Source of the DNA: a virus
Strand: one strand, 5' to 3'
Length of the DNA stretch: 48,497 nt
Virus record (IMG/VR): IMGVR_UViG_3300021361_000005
Span: 1 to 48,497 of that record
The translations under genes were made by a program, and so were the position numbers. Shown here piece after piece: positions 14,811-23,491 of the stretch. Position 1 is the stretch's first letter. Every line of letters begins with the position of its first letter. The notes below the pieces were generated by a model, which saw only the letters and a list, made by a program, of their open reading frames with translations, ran no database searches and was not told the DNA's origin.

Positions 14811-16310
14811 ATGAGTGGCACTACTGCAGATACCATCGACATGGTAAAAGGCATCCTCGGCGGCGGCGGCAGCGAGGACATTGCGAAATCCATCACTACC
14901 GCCAATGGCTTGGTTGCTTACGATCTGCAAGCGCCAGCAAAGAACCTGTATCCAGTGGTGACGCCACTGCGGAACAGCGTCCCACGCGTGGGCGGTGGTA
15001 CTGGTGTTGCCACCAACTGGCGCACGGTGACGGCGATCAACGGTTCGGGCTTCGGTTCGATGCCGTGGATTCCAGAAGGCCAGCGCTCGGCTCGCATGAG
15101 CTACAACACCGCACCCAAGTCAGCCAACTACGTGACAATCGGCGAAGAAGATCAAGTTAGCTTCGAATCGGTGAGCGCCGGCCGTACGTTTGAAGACGTG
15201 CGTGCAACGATGACCGTTCGCCTGCTGCAAAAAACCTTCCTGAAGGAAGAGATCGCCATCCTGGGCGGCAATGCCTCGTTGGCGTTGGGTACGCCTGGCA
15301 CCATCACCACCTCGGCATCCGGTACTGGCGGCTCGCTGCCTGCCGCTACCTACGGCGTGATTGTCGTGGCACTGAGCGTGGAAGGCTACGTGCAATCTTC
15401 CGTCGCAAACGGCGTGGCCACCAACAAGTCGATCACTGGCGCTGACGGCAATACCTTCACGCTGAACGGCGGCTCGTCGAACAAGTCGGCCGAAGTCACC
15501 CAAGTTGTTGGCGCAGGCAATACCCTGTTCGCTTCGGTCCCTTCGATCAACGGCGCTGTCGCTTATGCGTGGTTCATCGGCCCAGCTGGCAATGAAACCC
15601 TGCAAGCGATCACCACCATCAACAGCGTGGCGTACAGCAATGCGCTGATCGCCGGCACGCAGAACATTTCGGCTGTCACCCAGGACAGCTCGCGCAACTC
15701 TGGCCTGGCCTTCGACGGCCTGCTGACTACCGCGCTGCTGCCTGCATCGAGCGCCTATGTCAACTACCTGCCATCCGGTACCGCTGGCACCGGCAGCTAC
15801 CTGACCGCATCCGGCGCTGGTACCGTTGTGGAAATCGACAACGCGCTGAAGGGCATGTGGGACAATGCCCAACTGTCGGCAACCGTGATGTACGTCAACT
15901 CGCAAGAGCTGAAGAACATCACCAAGAAATGCCTGTCCACTTCGGGCAATGCGCCGCTGCTGCAGTACAACAACCAGACCGCAAACGGCCAGCCGTACAA
16001 GCTGACCGCTGGCGGCGTGATTGCTGCTTACTTCAATCCGTACACCCCGGACGGTGGCCGCATGATCCCGATCAAGCTGCACCCGAACGTTCCACCTGGC
16101 ACCATCCTGCTGTATGCAGAAGAACTGCCGGTCCAGTACCAGAACAACAACGTGTCGAACGTTGCCGAGGTCAAGACCCGCCAGGACTACTACCAGATCG
16201 ACTGGCCTGTGCGCACCCGTCAATACGAGACCGGCGTGTATTCGGAGCAGGTTCTGGCCGTGTACGCACCGTTCGCAATGGGCGCAATCCTGAACATCGC
16301 CAACGGCTGA
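14811..16310 (+). CDS. Major capsid protein (HK97 fold, with inserted beta domain)
   Basis: 499 residues after a strong CGGAGG site, in the standard position after the protease. NLYPVVTPLRNSVPRVGG and the later YAEELPVQYQNNNVSNVAEVKTRQDYYQIDWPVRT pattern fit an HK97-fold capsid subunit. Residues about 160-285 (from TITTSASGTGGSLPAATYG to the NISAVTQ region) are Gly/Ser/Thr/Val-rich, like an immunoglobulin-type domain inserted in the shell protein. GC-rich, strongly biased codons fit high expression. A GAAA-capped hairpin follows the stop. Confidence 0.85.
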   Translation: MSGTTADTIDMVKGILGGGGSEDIAKSITTANGLVAYDLQAPAKNLYPVVTPLRNSVPRVGGGTGVATNWRTVTAINGSGFGSMPWIPEGQRSARMSYNTAPKSANYVTIGEEDQVSFESVSAGRTFEDVRATMTVRLLQKTFLKEEIAILGGNASLALGTPGTITTSASGTGGSLPAATYGVIVVALSVEGYVQSSVANGVATNKSITGADGNTFTLNGGSSNKSAEVTQVVGAGNTLFASVPSINGAVAYAWFIGPAGNETLQAITTINSVAYSNALIAGTQNISAVTQDSSRNSGLAFDGLLTTALLPASSAYVNYLPSGTAGTGSYLTASGAGTVVEIDNALKGMWDNAQLSATVMYVNSQELKNITKKCLSTSGNAPLLQYNNQTANGQPYKLTAGGVIAAYFNPYTPDGGRMIPIKLHPNVPPGTILLYAEELPVQYQNNNVSNVAEVKTRQDYYQIDWPVRTRQYETGVYSEQVLAVYAPFAMGAILNIANG

Positions 16311-16318
16311 TGATGGTC

Positions 16319-16340
16319 TGCCCCGTCGAAAGGCGGGGCA
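16319..16340 (+). terminator. GAAA-capped hairpin after the capsid gene
   Basis: GCCCCGTC (16320-16327) pairs with GGCGGGGC (16332-16339) around a GAAA tetraloop, with one more T-A pair outside. Only ATGTTT follows, so it is likely a partial terminator or an mRNA 3'-end stabiliser that sets the capsid-to-connector ratio. Confidence 0.6.
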
Positions 16341-16358
16341 TGTTTCTGGAGAGTGGAA

Positions 16359-16580
16359 ATGAAAACTTTCAAAGCACCGGAAGGCTACAACGGCAGCGTT
16401 TCGATTGGCGGCCAGTCTTTTGCCGTGAATCGCAAGGGCTGTGTGAATGTGTCTGATGATGTGGATACGTCGCAGATTGCCGCACACGGTTTCGTGCGTG
16501 TTGGCGATGATGCGGATACCGAATCTGCCGCGCCAACTGCTGTGGCTGATACCGTCACCGACGCCAAGAAAGGCGTGTGA
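16359..16580 (+). CDS. Small capsid-linked hypothetical protein
   Basis: 73 residues from ATG 16359 with GGAGAG upstream. MKTFKAPEGYNGSVSIGGQ leads to RKGCVNVSDDVDTSQIAAHGF. The SIGG...GCVNV...GF core recurs in the protein at 18070-18273 (INIGG...GCVDI...GF), so the two are paralogues. Its place right after the capsid gene suggests a head or connector accessory. Its stop overlaps the next start (TGATG). Confidence 0.6.
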   Translation: MKTFKAPEGYNGSVSIGGQSFAVNRKGCVNVSDDVDTSQIAAHGFVRVGDDADTESAAPTAVADTVTDAKKGV

Positions 16581-17143
16581 TGGCTGCCGGTGATCTGACG
16601 AGTCTCGCCAATGTCAAAAGCTGGTTGAACATCAGTTCGACCGACCACGACGCTGACTTGACTCGTCTGATCTCGGCGTGCAGCGGATTCATGCAGCAGT
16701 GGATGAACCGGACTTTTGCCGTCTCGTCTTACAACGAGGTGCGCAACGGTCCGGGGATTTCAACCGTTATGGTGACCGCAAATTATCCATTGATTTCGGT
16801 TTCGTCTGTGACGATTGATGGTGTGTCTATCCCCGTTGCAAATGGGACTTTCAACTCCCAAGGCTACACGTTCGATCAAAGGAATATCTACCTAGCTGGC
16901 GGCTATTCCTTTGCTCGCGGTAAGGCCAATGTGCTGATTTCATACACGGCAGGCTATGCCACGTTGCCGCTTGAAATCGAGCAGGCGTGTATTGAGACTG
17001 TCGGTTCGCGTTGGCGCGAGCGTGATCGCATCGGCATGGCTTCGAAAGCGCTGGCCGGCGAAACGACGGCGTTCAGCTTGAAGGATTTCCCGGCGCAGGT
17101 CATTACGCTGATGAACAACTACAAGAAAGTCATACCTCTATGA
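16580..17143 (+). CDS. Head-tail connector protein (gp6-like)
   Basis: 187 residues. MAAGDLTSLANVKSWLNIS followed by DADLTRLISACSGFMQQWMNR is the usual opening of the gp6-like/DUF3199 connector family; GYATLPLEIEQACIETVGSRWRERDRIG is the matching C-terminal helix. These proteins form a ring under the portal. AAAGGCG precedes the ATG. Confidence 0.8.
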   Translation: MAAGDLTSLANVKSWLNISSTDHDADLTRLISACSGFMQQWMNRTFAVSSYNEVRNGPGISTVMVTANYPLISVSSVTIDGVSIPVANGTFNSQGYTFDQRNIYLAGGYSFARGKANVLISYTAGYATLPLEIEQACIETVGSRWRERDRIGMASKALAGETTAFSLKDFPAQVITLMNNYKKVIPL

Positions 17144-17643
17144 TTTCCGGCACCGTCAAAGGCACAGATGCAGTCATTGCGCGCATTGGTCGCGTAGAAC
17201 CCAATGTGCGCGAAGCGTTGATTGCCGAAGTAAAACGCCTGGCGATTTCTTTGCAGAGCTACGTCGTCGTCAATAAGCTGTCCGGCCAGGTATTGAAGCG
17301 CCGTACCGGTACGTTGGCCGCGTCGATCCAATGGCGCGCAGACAACAGCGGCGGCAACGTGTCGGCCTTTGTCGGCTCGCGCATCAATGAAGCTGCAGAG
17401 CTTAAATACGCCCGCGTCCATGAATATGGCTTTGACGGCACGGTGACGGTGCGAGAGCATCTGCGCATGATGACGCAGGCTTTCGGGCGCGAAGTGAAAG
17501 AGCCGCGCCAGATCACGGTCCATACGCACTCGCGCAATATGCACGTTCCTGAACGGTCTTACCTGCGTTCGTCGCTGGCTGAAATGAAGAACGATGTCCT
17601 TGACGGGATTCGCAACGCCGTGTCGCAAGGGGTCAAGAAATGA
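17140..17643 (+). CDS. HK97 gp10-like neck / tail-completion protein
   Basis: 167 residues, ATGA overlap on both sides. LKRRTGTLAASIQWRAD, FVGSRINEAAELKYARVHEYGF and MHVPERSYLRSSLAEM correspond to the gp10/virion-morphogenesis family ('R.TG.L..SI', 'Y...hE.G', 'P.R.FL..al'). It likely sits at the head-tail joint with the neighbouring connector. Confidence 0.8.
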   Translation: MISGTVKGTDAVIARIGRVEPNVREALIAEVKRLAISLQSYVVVNKLSGQVLKRRTGTLAASIQWRADNSGGNVSAFVGSRINEAAELKYARVHEYGFDGTVTVREHLRMMTQAFGREVKEPRQITVHTHSRNMHVPERSYLRSSLAEMKNDVLDGIRNAVSQGVKK

Positions 17644-18068
17644 TCGTGCGCGAGAACATCTATGCGGCCTTGTTCGCGCTGATTCAGGCTGTGCCTAACG
17701 TCAAGGTGTACAGCCGAAAGCTGGCGCATTGGGCCGATTGCCCTGAGTTCCCTGCGCTGTACGTGCATCAGAAAGACGAAGCAGTCGTCAAGACTGGCCG
17801 TCGTTTGCCGTCGAAGCATACGATGCATGCCGAGGTCTACATCTACGTGCAGGCACCAGATGGCGTGCTGTCGGCCACGCTGCTTAACAACTTGGTGGAC
17901 GCAGTACAGCTTTCTCTTGCGCCGCCAAACCCAGGCATTGAGAATCGGCAGACGCTGAGCGGTCAGGTCGAGGATTGCTGGATTGACGGCCCCATCATGA
18001 CCGATGAAGGCGTGCTGGGTCAGACTGGCGTTGCCATTATTCCTATTTCTATCCTCGTTGGAGAATGA
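17640..18068 (+). CDS. Tail terminator / completion protein
   Basis: 142 residues. MIVRENIYAALFALIQAVPNVKVYSRKL and PALYVHQKDEAV, then HAEVYIYVQAPDG and a C-terminal VAIIPISILVGE, follow the alpha/beta pattern of small tail-terminator proteins that cap the tail tube and join it to the head. Position between the gp10-like and tube genes supports this. Name by context. Confidence 0.65.
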   Translation: MIVRENIYAALFALIQAVPNVKVYSRKLAHWADCPEFPALYVHQKDEAVVKTGRRLPSKHTMHAEVYIYVQAPDGVLSATLLNNLVDAVQLSLAPPNPGIENRQTLSGQVEDCWIDGPIMTDEGVLGQTGVAIIPISILVGE

Positions 18069-18069
18069 C

Positions 18070-18273
18070 ATGAAACTCAAAAGCCCTAGCGGCCAACAAA
18101 GCATCAATATCGGCGGCGTCGAGTACACCGCTGATGCCGATGGCTGCGTGGATATCCAAGAACCACGGCACATCGAAGTAGCTATCGTGAATGGTTTCAC
18201 GATGCTCAACGCAATCCCTATCACGCCCACGCCGGTAGCTGACGTGGTGAACGACCACGAAGACCACGCTTAA
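18070..18273 (+). CDS. Small hypothetical protein, paralogue of the 16359-16580 product
   Basis: 67 residues from ATG 18070 (GGAGAA upstream). MKLKSPSGQQSINIGGVEY then DADGCVDIQEPRHIEVAIVNGF mirrors the small gene after the capsid. One copy follows the capsid gene and the other precedes the tail tube, hinting that each partners the product next to it. Function not known. Confidence 0.6.
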   Translation: MKLKSPSGQQSINIGGVEYTADADGCVDIQEPRHIEVAIVNGFTMLNAIPITPTPVADVVNDHEDHA

Positions 18274-18288
18274 ACTGAAAGGATCATC

Positions 18289-19053
18289 ATGGCTCAATAT
18301 GTTTTCGGCTCCGGCCAACTGTGGGGTACGCCAACTGCGGACGCTTACGGCAACCCTATCGCCAATCCCTCGCCTGTGCAGTTCGGCACCATGCAGGACG
18401 TGTCGCTGGACATCAGTTTCGACACCAAGGAACTGACCGGTAACCTGCAATTCGCGGTCGCCATCGGTCGCGGCAAGGGAAAGGTAGAAGGAAAAGCGAA
18501 GGTCGCGCAGCTCAACGGATCGCTGTTCAACTCGCTGTTCTTCGGCCAGACTCTGACCAATGGCGTAATCAACGATGTGTTCGATACGACCGGTTCAGTG
18601 ATTCCTTCGTCGCCATATTCGGTCACGCCAACTGTTCCTGGTAGCGGTACGTGGAGCCAAGACTTAGGCGTGCGTAACTCCAACGGCTTGCCTCTGAAAC
18701 GCGTGGCCTCCGCGCCTGCGACTGGTCAATACACGGTCGCGGCTGGCGTCTACACATTTGCTGCTGCCGATACCGGCACCACGGTATTCATCAACTTTCA
18801 GTACACGGCGACGAGCACCACGGCCGTGCAGTCCACCATCATCAACCTGCCGATGGGCTACGCGCCGACGTTCCGCGCCGACTTCAACTTGCCATACAAC
18901 GGCAAGAATCTGATCATTACGCTGCCGAACTGCATCGGCTCCAAGCTGTCGTTTGCTACGAAGCAGGATGACTTCCTGATTCCCGAATTCGACTTCTCTG
19001 CATTCGCCTCTGCAAACGGTCAGATCATGACCTACTCGCTGAGCGACATCTAA
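18289..19053 (+). CDS. Major tail tube protein
   Basis: 254 residues after AAAGGATC. MAQYVFGSGQLWGTPTADA, then VQFGTMQDVSLDISFDTKELTG and GKGKVEGKAKVAQLNGSLFN, are typical of siphovirus tube subunits that begin by declaring a 'phase' against the target. The C-terminus contains IITLPNCIGSKLSFATKQDD and DFSAFASANGQ. Middle residues about 100-165 are beta-rich and could be a surface domain. Its place before the chaperones and tape measure fits. Confidence 0.8.
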   Translation: MAQYVFGSGQLWGTPTADAYGNPIANPSPVQFGTMQDVSLDISFDTKELTGNLQFAVAIGRGKGKVEGKAKVAQLNGSLFNSLFFGQTLTNGVINDVFDTTGSVIPSSPYSVTPTVPGSGTWSQDLGVRNSNGLPLKRVASAPATGQYTVAAGVYTFAAADTGTTVFINFQYTATSTTAVQSTIINLPMGYAPTFRADFNLPYNGKNLIITLPNCIGSKLSFATKQDDFLIPEFDFSAFASANGQIMTYSLSDI

Positions 19054-19065
19054 TAGGACGCTGAC

Positions 19066-19386
19066 ATGACGACACCGCGAGTAAAAGGTACGGCCATTGA
19101 TTTCGCAGACGGCAGCACGTTGATTGTGCCGCCGCTGAGTCTGGCATCGGTCGAAGCGCTACAAGATCGCCTGGTGAATTACAAGGGTGGCTTGGGCGAC
19201 GTGTCGGTGGTGATCGACGCACTGCACGCTTCCCTGAAGCGCAATTACCCGGACATGACACGCGACCAAGTGGCCGAGCTGGTTGACATCGCCAACATGC
19301 AGGACGTCATGCTGGCCGTCATGAACACGTCAGGCCTGAAATCGAAAGGCGATGCCGCGGGGGAGGCGAAGGGGGAGAGCCGCTAG
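19066..19386 (+). CDS. Tail assembly chaperone, short form (gpG-like)
   Basis: 106 residues: MTTPRVKGTAIDFADGSTL, PPLSLASVEALQDRL, then DQVAELVDIANMQDVMLAVM and a Gly/Ala/Lys/Glu tail ending at TAG 19384-19386. A second form is made by -1 frameshifting near 19359-19376. The pair coats the tape measure during tube assembly and is absent from mature virions in known phages. Confidence 0.8.
   Translation: MTTPRVKGTAIDFADGSTLIVPPLSLASVEALQDRLVNYKGGLGDVSVVIDALHASLKRNYPDMTRDQVAELVDIANMQDVMLAVMNTSGLKSKGDAAGEAKGESR
19359..19376 (+). other. Programmed -1 frameshift region (two G5A copies)
   Basis: Two copies of GGGGGA (19359-19364 and 19371-19376) occur in the same register, each with a GGG codon that can re-pair after slipping back one base. 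Both lead without a stop into the downstream frame. A classic X XXY YYZ heptamer is not present, so which copy is used is uncertain. Confidence 0.6.
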
Positions 19387-19619
19387 ATTGGGACGAACTG
19401 TATGCGCACTTGGTCTGTTCTACCGGCATGACCTACGACCAGGTGCGCCACGAAATTGATTTCCCTCGTCTTGAAGCGCTGAACCGATACTGGCAATACT
19501 CCCCACCAGTCCACATATCCGTGGCCCTGTATTTCGGGCTGAAAAAACCGGTCAAAGTGAAAGCCCAGGATATGGCTCAATCGCTGATGGCCTTTATTGA
19601 CGGAGGCCAGAGTGGCTGA
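19371..19619 (+). CDS. Tail assembly chaperone extension (gpT-like, by -1 frameshift)
   Basis: In the -1 frame the reading continues as GGEPLDWDELYAHLV, the widely conserved entry of the T part, then CSTGMTYDQVRHEIDFPRLEAL and SPPVHISVALYFGLKKP. It has no start codon of its own that fits; the only in-frame candidate is TTG 19410, which would cut off the conserved 'PLDWDELYAHL'. It ends at TGA 19617-19619, overlapping the tape-measure start. Confidence 0.8.
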   Translation, partial: GGEPLDWDELYAHLVCSTGMTYDQVRHEIDFPRLEALNRYWQYSPPVHISVALYFGLKKPVKVKAQDMAQSLMAFIDGGQSG

Positions 19620-22038
19620 CGATAAAGTACAAGTCGAAATAACCGCGACAGCGGACCCGTTGAAAGCAGGGATAAAGGAAGCGAGCGCCGCTGTTAAAGA
19701 GGGCGTCAGTGAAATCAAGGAGCATTTTGAAGGACTGAACAGTGTCTTTGAAAAAATATCCGGTAGCTTCGCTGCTTTCACTGCCGTCCTAGCTGGCGGC
19801 GCTGCACTCAAAGAGTTCGTCAAATCCTCCATAGACTCCACGCAGGAAGCGCTCGGACTCGGCAAGGCATTGGGCATCAGTGCCACCGAAGCATCTTATT
19901 TCAAATCTGCATTGGCAGCAGTTGGTGTATCTGCCGATACGGTGCAGAACGCGGCCAACAAAATAGACATTGCCCTTCTCAACAACGAAGACTCCTTCAA
20001 AAAGCTTGGCGTTGCCACGCGTGACTCCAACGGTAATTTCCTCAGCACGAAAGATATCCTTCTGGCGACTAATGATCGTCTGCGAGAATTTAAATCAGGG
20101 ACAGACCGAAATGTAGAGGGCTTGAAGATTTACGGCCGTTCGTGGTCGGAGGTTTCTGGTTTCGTAAATAAGTTCAAGGGCGAGACAGAAGAGACTAGGC
20201 AGCGAGCAGAAGACCTTAATTTGGTAGTTGGTCAAAAGGCCGTTGATGACCTTGGTAAATACAAAAAGGCTTTAGCAGGCGTCCATGAGGTTATGGAAGG
20301 AATCAGCAACACAATCGGCTCCGAATTGGTGCCTCGTTTGGCGCAATTGGGAGAATGGTTTTCTGAACAGGGACCTGATGCGGTAAAAGTGACGCGTGTC
20401 GCCATGCAGGGATATCTTACTGTGCAAGATGCACTAAAAGATAGTGTCTTTTCCCTGCTGGAGGCGGTAAAAGGGACGATTATCCCTATAGCTAATATTT
20501 TTAATGACGCATTTGGACCGAGCGGTTCTGTCATCACGCCCCTTTCAATTTTCGTCAACCTCATAAAAACAATTGAAGTTGCATTCATCGCATTTCGTAT
20601 CGGCATACAGGAAGGTGCTGTTCTCATAACTGGATCTGTAAATGAAATTTTAATTCGTCTCGGTGGAGTCGGTAGAGCTGCTGTAGCGGCCTTTACAGAA
20701 GGTTGGGCCGGCATAAAAAGGGTGCAAAAAGAGACCGATGATGCAATAGCAAAAAATTTTCAAGAGGCCACCGATAAGATGGTGGAGATTGCCCGAAAAG
20801 GCGCAGATGATATCGACAAAGTTTTGCTAGGCGATCCAACAAAGAAGCCAAAGGAACCTCCTGCTGCACCTAGTAAAGACGGTAAAAGTTCTTCGGGGGC
20901 AGTCAATAAAGCAAAAGACGACCGCTTGAAACAGTGGGAAGCAGAACTGTCCGAACAGAAAGCGGCCTATCTGCGCGAGCATGATTTGCAAGAGCTGTCG
21001 CTGGAAGACGAGGCGGCTTTCTGGCAACAGAAGCTCGTTCTAGCTAAGGGTTCTGACATCTACCAGGCTGTGCGCAAGAAGGCGTCCGATGCGGAGTTAG
21101 CAGTCCTCAAAAAGGACAACGCGAACCGCAAGGCGCTGACGGAAGAGTCGATTGCGTTTGAGCAGGCATCGGCTACTGCTGGCGTCGATGCGCAAAAGGC
21201 AGCGGCTGACCAACAGCTTGCGCTAGGCCAGATCAATAACAAGCAACGCCTGGCGCTGGAGCAGTCTTTCGAGGATGATCTTTACGGAATCCAGACAAAG
21301 GCTTTGCAAGATCGCCTTGAGCTGCTGAAAAAAGACCCGACCAAGAACCTCGTCGAAATCCAGAAGCTCAATGACCAGAAACTTGAGTTAGAGGCGAAGC
21401 ACCTGGCCAACGTGCAGGCCATTAACAACAAGGCGCAGATTGAGAGTGAGAAGGATTTTCGCAACGTCTTTGACAGTATCGGCACCAGTGTCACTGACAA
21501 CTTTTCAAAAATCCTGAACGCGACAGAATCGCTTTCCACTGGCATCAAAAGTATTCTTGGTACGCTCCTGGGTTCAGTGGTTGACCTTGGCGTCAAAGTC
21601 GCCGCGCAGTGGATTTACGGCATGATTCAAGCGAAAGTTGCCAGCGCCGTCACTGCACTGTCTCAGATTAAGGATTCCGCTTTAGTGGCTAAAGCGAGCG
21701 CGTTTGCATCTACAGCTGCTATTCCAATCGTAGGCCCGGAACTGGCACCAGCAGCAGCGGCAGAAGCAGGCGCGGCTGTTCTAGATTTTGCATCGTTTTC
21801 GGCGCGCAACGGCTTCGATATTCCGGCCGGCGTGAATCCGGTTACGCAGCTACACGAAAAGGAAATGGTGCTGCCAGCGAAGCAGGCTGACGTGATCCGT
21901 AACATGGCCGACAACGGGGGCGGTAGCCAAGGTACAATCCATATCCATGGTTCGCCGGATGACACAATCAAGCTGCGCGATTTGCCGGACATTCTCAAGA
22001 AGCTGAATCGGAACTTTACCTTTACTGGAAAACGATGA
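19612..22038 (+). CDS. Tape measure protein
   Basis: 808 residues starting at GTG 19612, chosen because GGAGG lies 6 nt before it; a TTG at 19597 lacks this. MADDKVQVEITATADPLKAGIKEAS is a usual beginning. Long helices follow, with hydrophobic patches (AAFTAVLAGGAALKEF; VFSLLEAVKGTIIPIANIF; ILGTLLGSVVDLGVKVAAQW). A Lys/Pro/Ser linker lies near 420-440, then a coiled coil. The C-terminus has FDIPAGVNPVTQLHEKEMVLPAKQAD, the common tape-measure end. At about 1.5 angstrom per residue the tail should be near 120 nm (inference). The region 20.1-20.9 kb is less GC-rich than the rest. Confidence 0.88.
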   Translation: MADDKVQVEITATADPLKAGIKEASAAVKEGVSEIKEHFEGLNSVFEKISGSFAAFTAVLAGGAALKEFVKSSIDSTQEALGLGKALGISATEASYFKSALAAVGVSADTVQNAANKIDIALLNNEDSFKKLGVATRDSNGNFLSTKDILLATNDRLREFKSGTDRNVEGLKIYGRSWSEVSGFVNKFKGETEETRQRAEDLNLVVGQKAVDDLGKYKKALAGVHEVMEGISNTIGSELVPRLAQLGEWFSEQGPDAVKVTRVAMQGYLTVQDALKDSVFSLLEAVKGTIIPIANIFNDAFGPSGSVITPLSIFVNLIKTIEVAFIAFRIGIQEGAVLITGSVNEILIRLGGVGRAAVAAFTEGWAGIKRVQKETDDAIAKNFQEATDKMVEIARKGADDIDKVLLGDPTKKPKEPPAAPSKDGKSSSGAVNKAKDDRLKQWEAELSEQKAAYLREHDLQELSLEDEAAFWQQKLVLAKGSDIYQAVRKKASDAELAVLKKDNANRKALTEESIAFEQASATAGVDAQKAAADQQLALGQINNKQRLALEQSFEDDLYGIQTKALQDRLELLKKDPTKNLVEIQKLNDQKLELEAKHLANVQAINNKAQIESEKDFRNVFDSIGTSVTDNFSKILNATESLSTGIKSILGTLLGSVVDLGVKVAAQWIYGMIQAKVASAVTALSQIKDSALVAKASAFASTAAIPIVGPELAPAAAAEAGAAVLDFASFSARNGFDIPAGVNPVTQLHEKEMVLPAKQADVIRNMADNGGGSQGTIHIHGSPDDTIKLRDLPDILKKLNRNFTFTGKR

Positions 22039-22628
22039 GCAGTGCTATTTTCCCTACTTTGCCAGGTGTCGAATGGTCTAACCTCAAGGTTCCCATTTGG
22101 TCCACTGGCGTAAAGAAGACCGCGAGCGGCAGGGAATTTCGCTTGGCGTATTACAGCTACCCGCTGTATCGGTTTCAACTATCCTATGAATTCCTGCGGT
22201 CTGATCCAGCGTATGTAGAACTGCAGACGCTGATCGGCTTCTTCAACGCTCGCCAGGGACAGTTCGATACCTTCCTGTACTCCGATCCAAGCAACAACAC
22301 GGCCACCGCCGAAGTGATCGCCGTCGGCGACGGTACCACGAAGATTTTTCAATTGACCAAGGCTGTCGGCGGTTACGTTGAGCCGGTGACTGCGCCTAAT
22401 ATCGCCACATTGCAGGTCTATGTAAATGGTTCCGTGGCGTCGGGTTCTACCGATCCAAACACCGGACTTGTGACATTGAATTCAGCGCCGCCGGCCGGTT
22501 CGTCTGTGACGTGGACGGGTAATTTCTATTACCGCTGCCGATTCCTGCAGGATGAATCAGAGTTTGAAGAATTTCTGCAGAACTTGTGGACCAATAAAAA
22601 AGTCGAATTCATCTCCGTCAAGCTATGA
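22035..22628 (+). CDS. Distal tail protein, DUF2460 family
   Basis: 197 residues. IFPTLPGVEWSNLKVPIWST, then LSYEFLRSDPAYVELQTLIGFFNARQGQFDTFLY, are diagnostic of DUF2460; CRFLQDESEFEEFLQNLW ends it. In this tail type, as in gene transfer agents, the protein forms the ring between tape measure and hub. ATGA overlaps on both sides. Confidence 0.9.
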   Translation: MSSAIFPTLPGVEWSNLKVPIWSTGVKKTASGREFRLAYYSYPLYRFQLSYEFLRSDPAYVELQTLIGFFNARQGQFDTFLYSDPSNNTATAEVIAVGDGTTKIFQLTKAVGGYVEPVTAPNIATLQVYVNGSVASGSTDPNTGLVTLNSAPPAGSSVTWTGNFYYRCRFLQDESEFEEFLQNLWTNKKVEFISVKL

Positions 22629-23491
22629 AAAGCGCATCTACAGCACTCATTAATTACCTCAATACCGGCAAGCAGTTCATCATGTCGGACCTGTACACGA
22701 TCACGCTTGTCGGCGGTTCTGTGCTGCGTTACTGCGATGCGGATATCAGCATCACTTACGGCGGAAACCTGTTCAGCAAATTCAATATCGCACGTGATGG
22801 CATCAAGACGAGCATCGGCGTGCAAGTGGATGAAGTGAAGATTACCGTCAACCCGTCATCCTCTGACCTTATCAATGGTCAACCTTGGGGCGCTGCGGTA
22901 TGGTCCGGGGCGCTTGATGGTGCACAAGTAAAGCTTGAGCGTCTGTTCATGCCGACCTGGGGCGATACGTCGCTTGGCACCATCGTCATGTTCAGCGGCC
23001 ACGTATCGCAGGTCACGCCGTCGCGTACAGAAATCGGCATTTCGGTTAAGTCAGAACTGGAACTGTTCGACACGCAAATCCCGCGTGATATGTTCCAGTC
23101 CGGCTGCCTCAACACGCTGTACGATCCGATTTGCAGCTTGAACAAAGCTTCGTTTGCAGTGACAGGCACCGTGGCATCTTCTGGGCTGCTTAGTACCGTC
23201 ACGGTCGTCGCCAACATGTCCCAGGCAGACGGCTATTTCAGCCTCGGCACAATTCAATTTACCTCTGGCGCGAATTCCGGGCTGTCGCGCTCGGTGCGTA
23301 CGGGTTCAGCATCCTCTGGCGTGACGACTTTTGCGCTGATGAACGCGCTGCCCAATGTTCCTGCGGCCGGCGATACGTTCACTGCATGGCCTGGCTGCGA
23401 CAAGCTGCAATCGACTTGCACCGGCAAGTTCTCCAACGTCGTCAACTTCCGAGGATTCCCGTATGTGCCAAGCCCTGAGACTGCGACATGA
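22625..23491 (+). CDS. Tail-tip hub protein, DUF2163 / Phage_BR0599 type
   Basis: 288 residues. The N-terminal KSASTALINYLNTGKQFIMSD-like start and IARDGIKTSIGVQVDEVKITV are the DUF2163 pattern; the C-terminus FPYVPSPE matches BR0599. Two cysteine pairs, CLNTLYDPIC and CDKLQSTC, stand before NFRGFPYVP. From memory their 9- and 7-residue spacing matches the iron-sulphur quartet of lambda gpL, so a [4Fe-4S] cluster is plausible. It links the DUF2460 ring to the J-like protein. Confidence 0.85.
   Translation: MKSASTALINYLNTGKQFIMSDLYTITLVGGSVLRYCDADISITYGGNLFSKFNIARDGIKTSIGVQVDEVKITVNPSSSDLINGQPWGAAVWSGALDGAQVKLERLFMPTWGDTSLGTIVMFSGHVSQVTPSRTEIGISVKSELELFDTQIPRDMFQSGCLNTLYDPICSLNKASFAVTGTVASSGLLSTVTVVANMSQADGYFSLGTIQFTSGANSGLSRSVRTGSASSGVTTFALMNALPNVPAAGDTFTAWPGCDKLQSTCTGKFSNVVNFRGFPYVPSPETAT

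Noticed and set aside
13514-16487. Long minus-strand ORFs (413 and 455 codons) opposite protease and capsid
   Set aside because: They follow from GC-rich codon bias of strongly expressed plus-strand genes and contain no recognisable domains.
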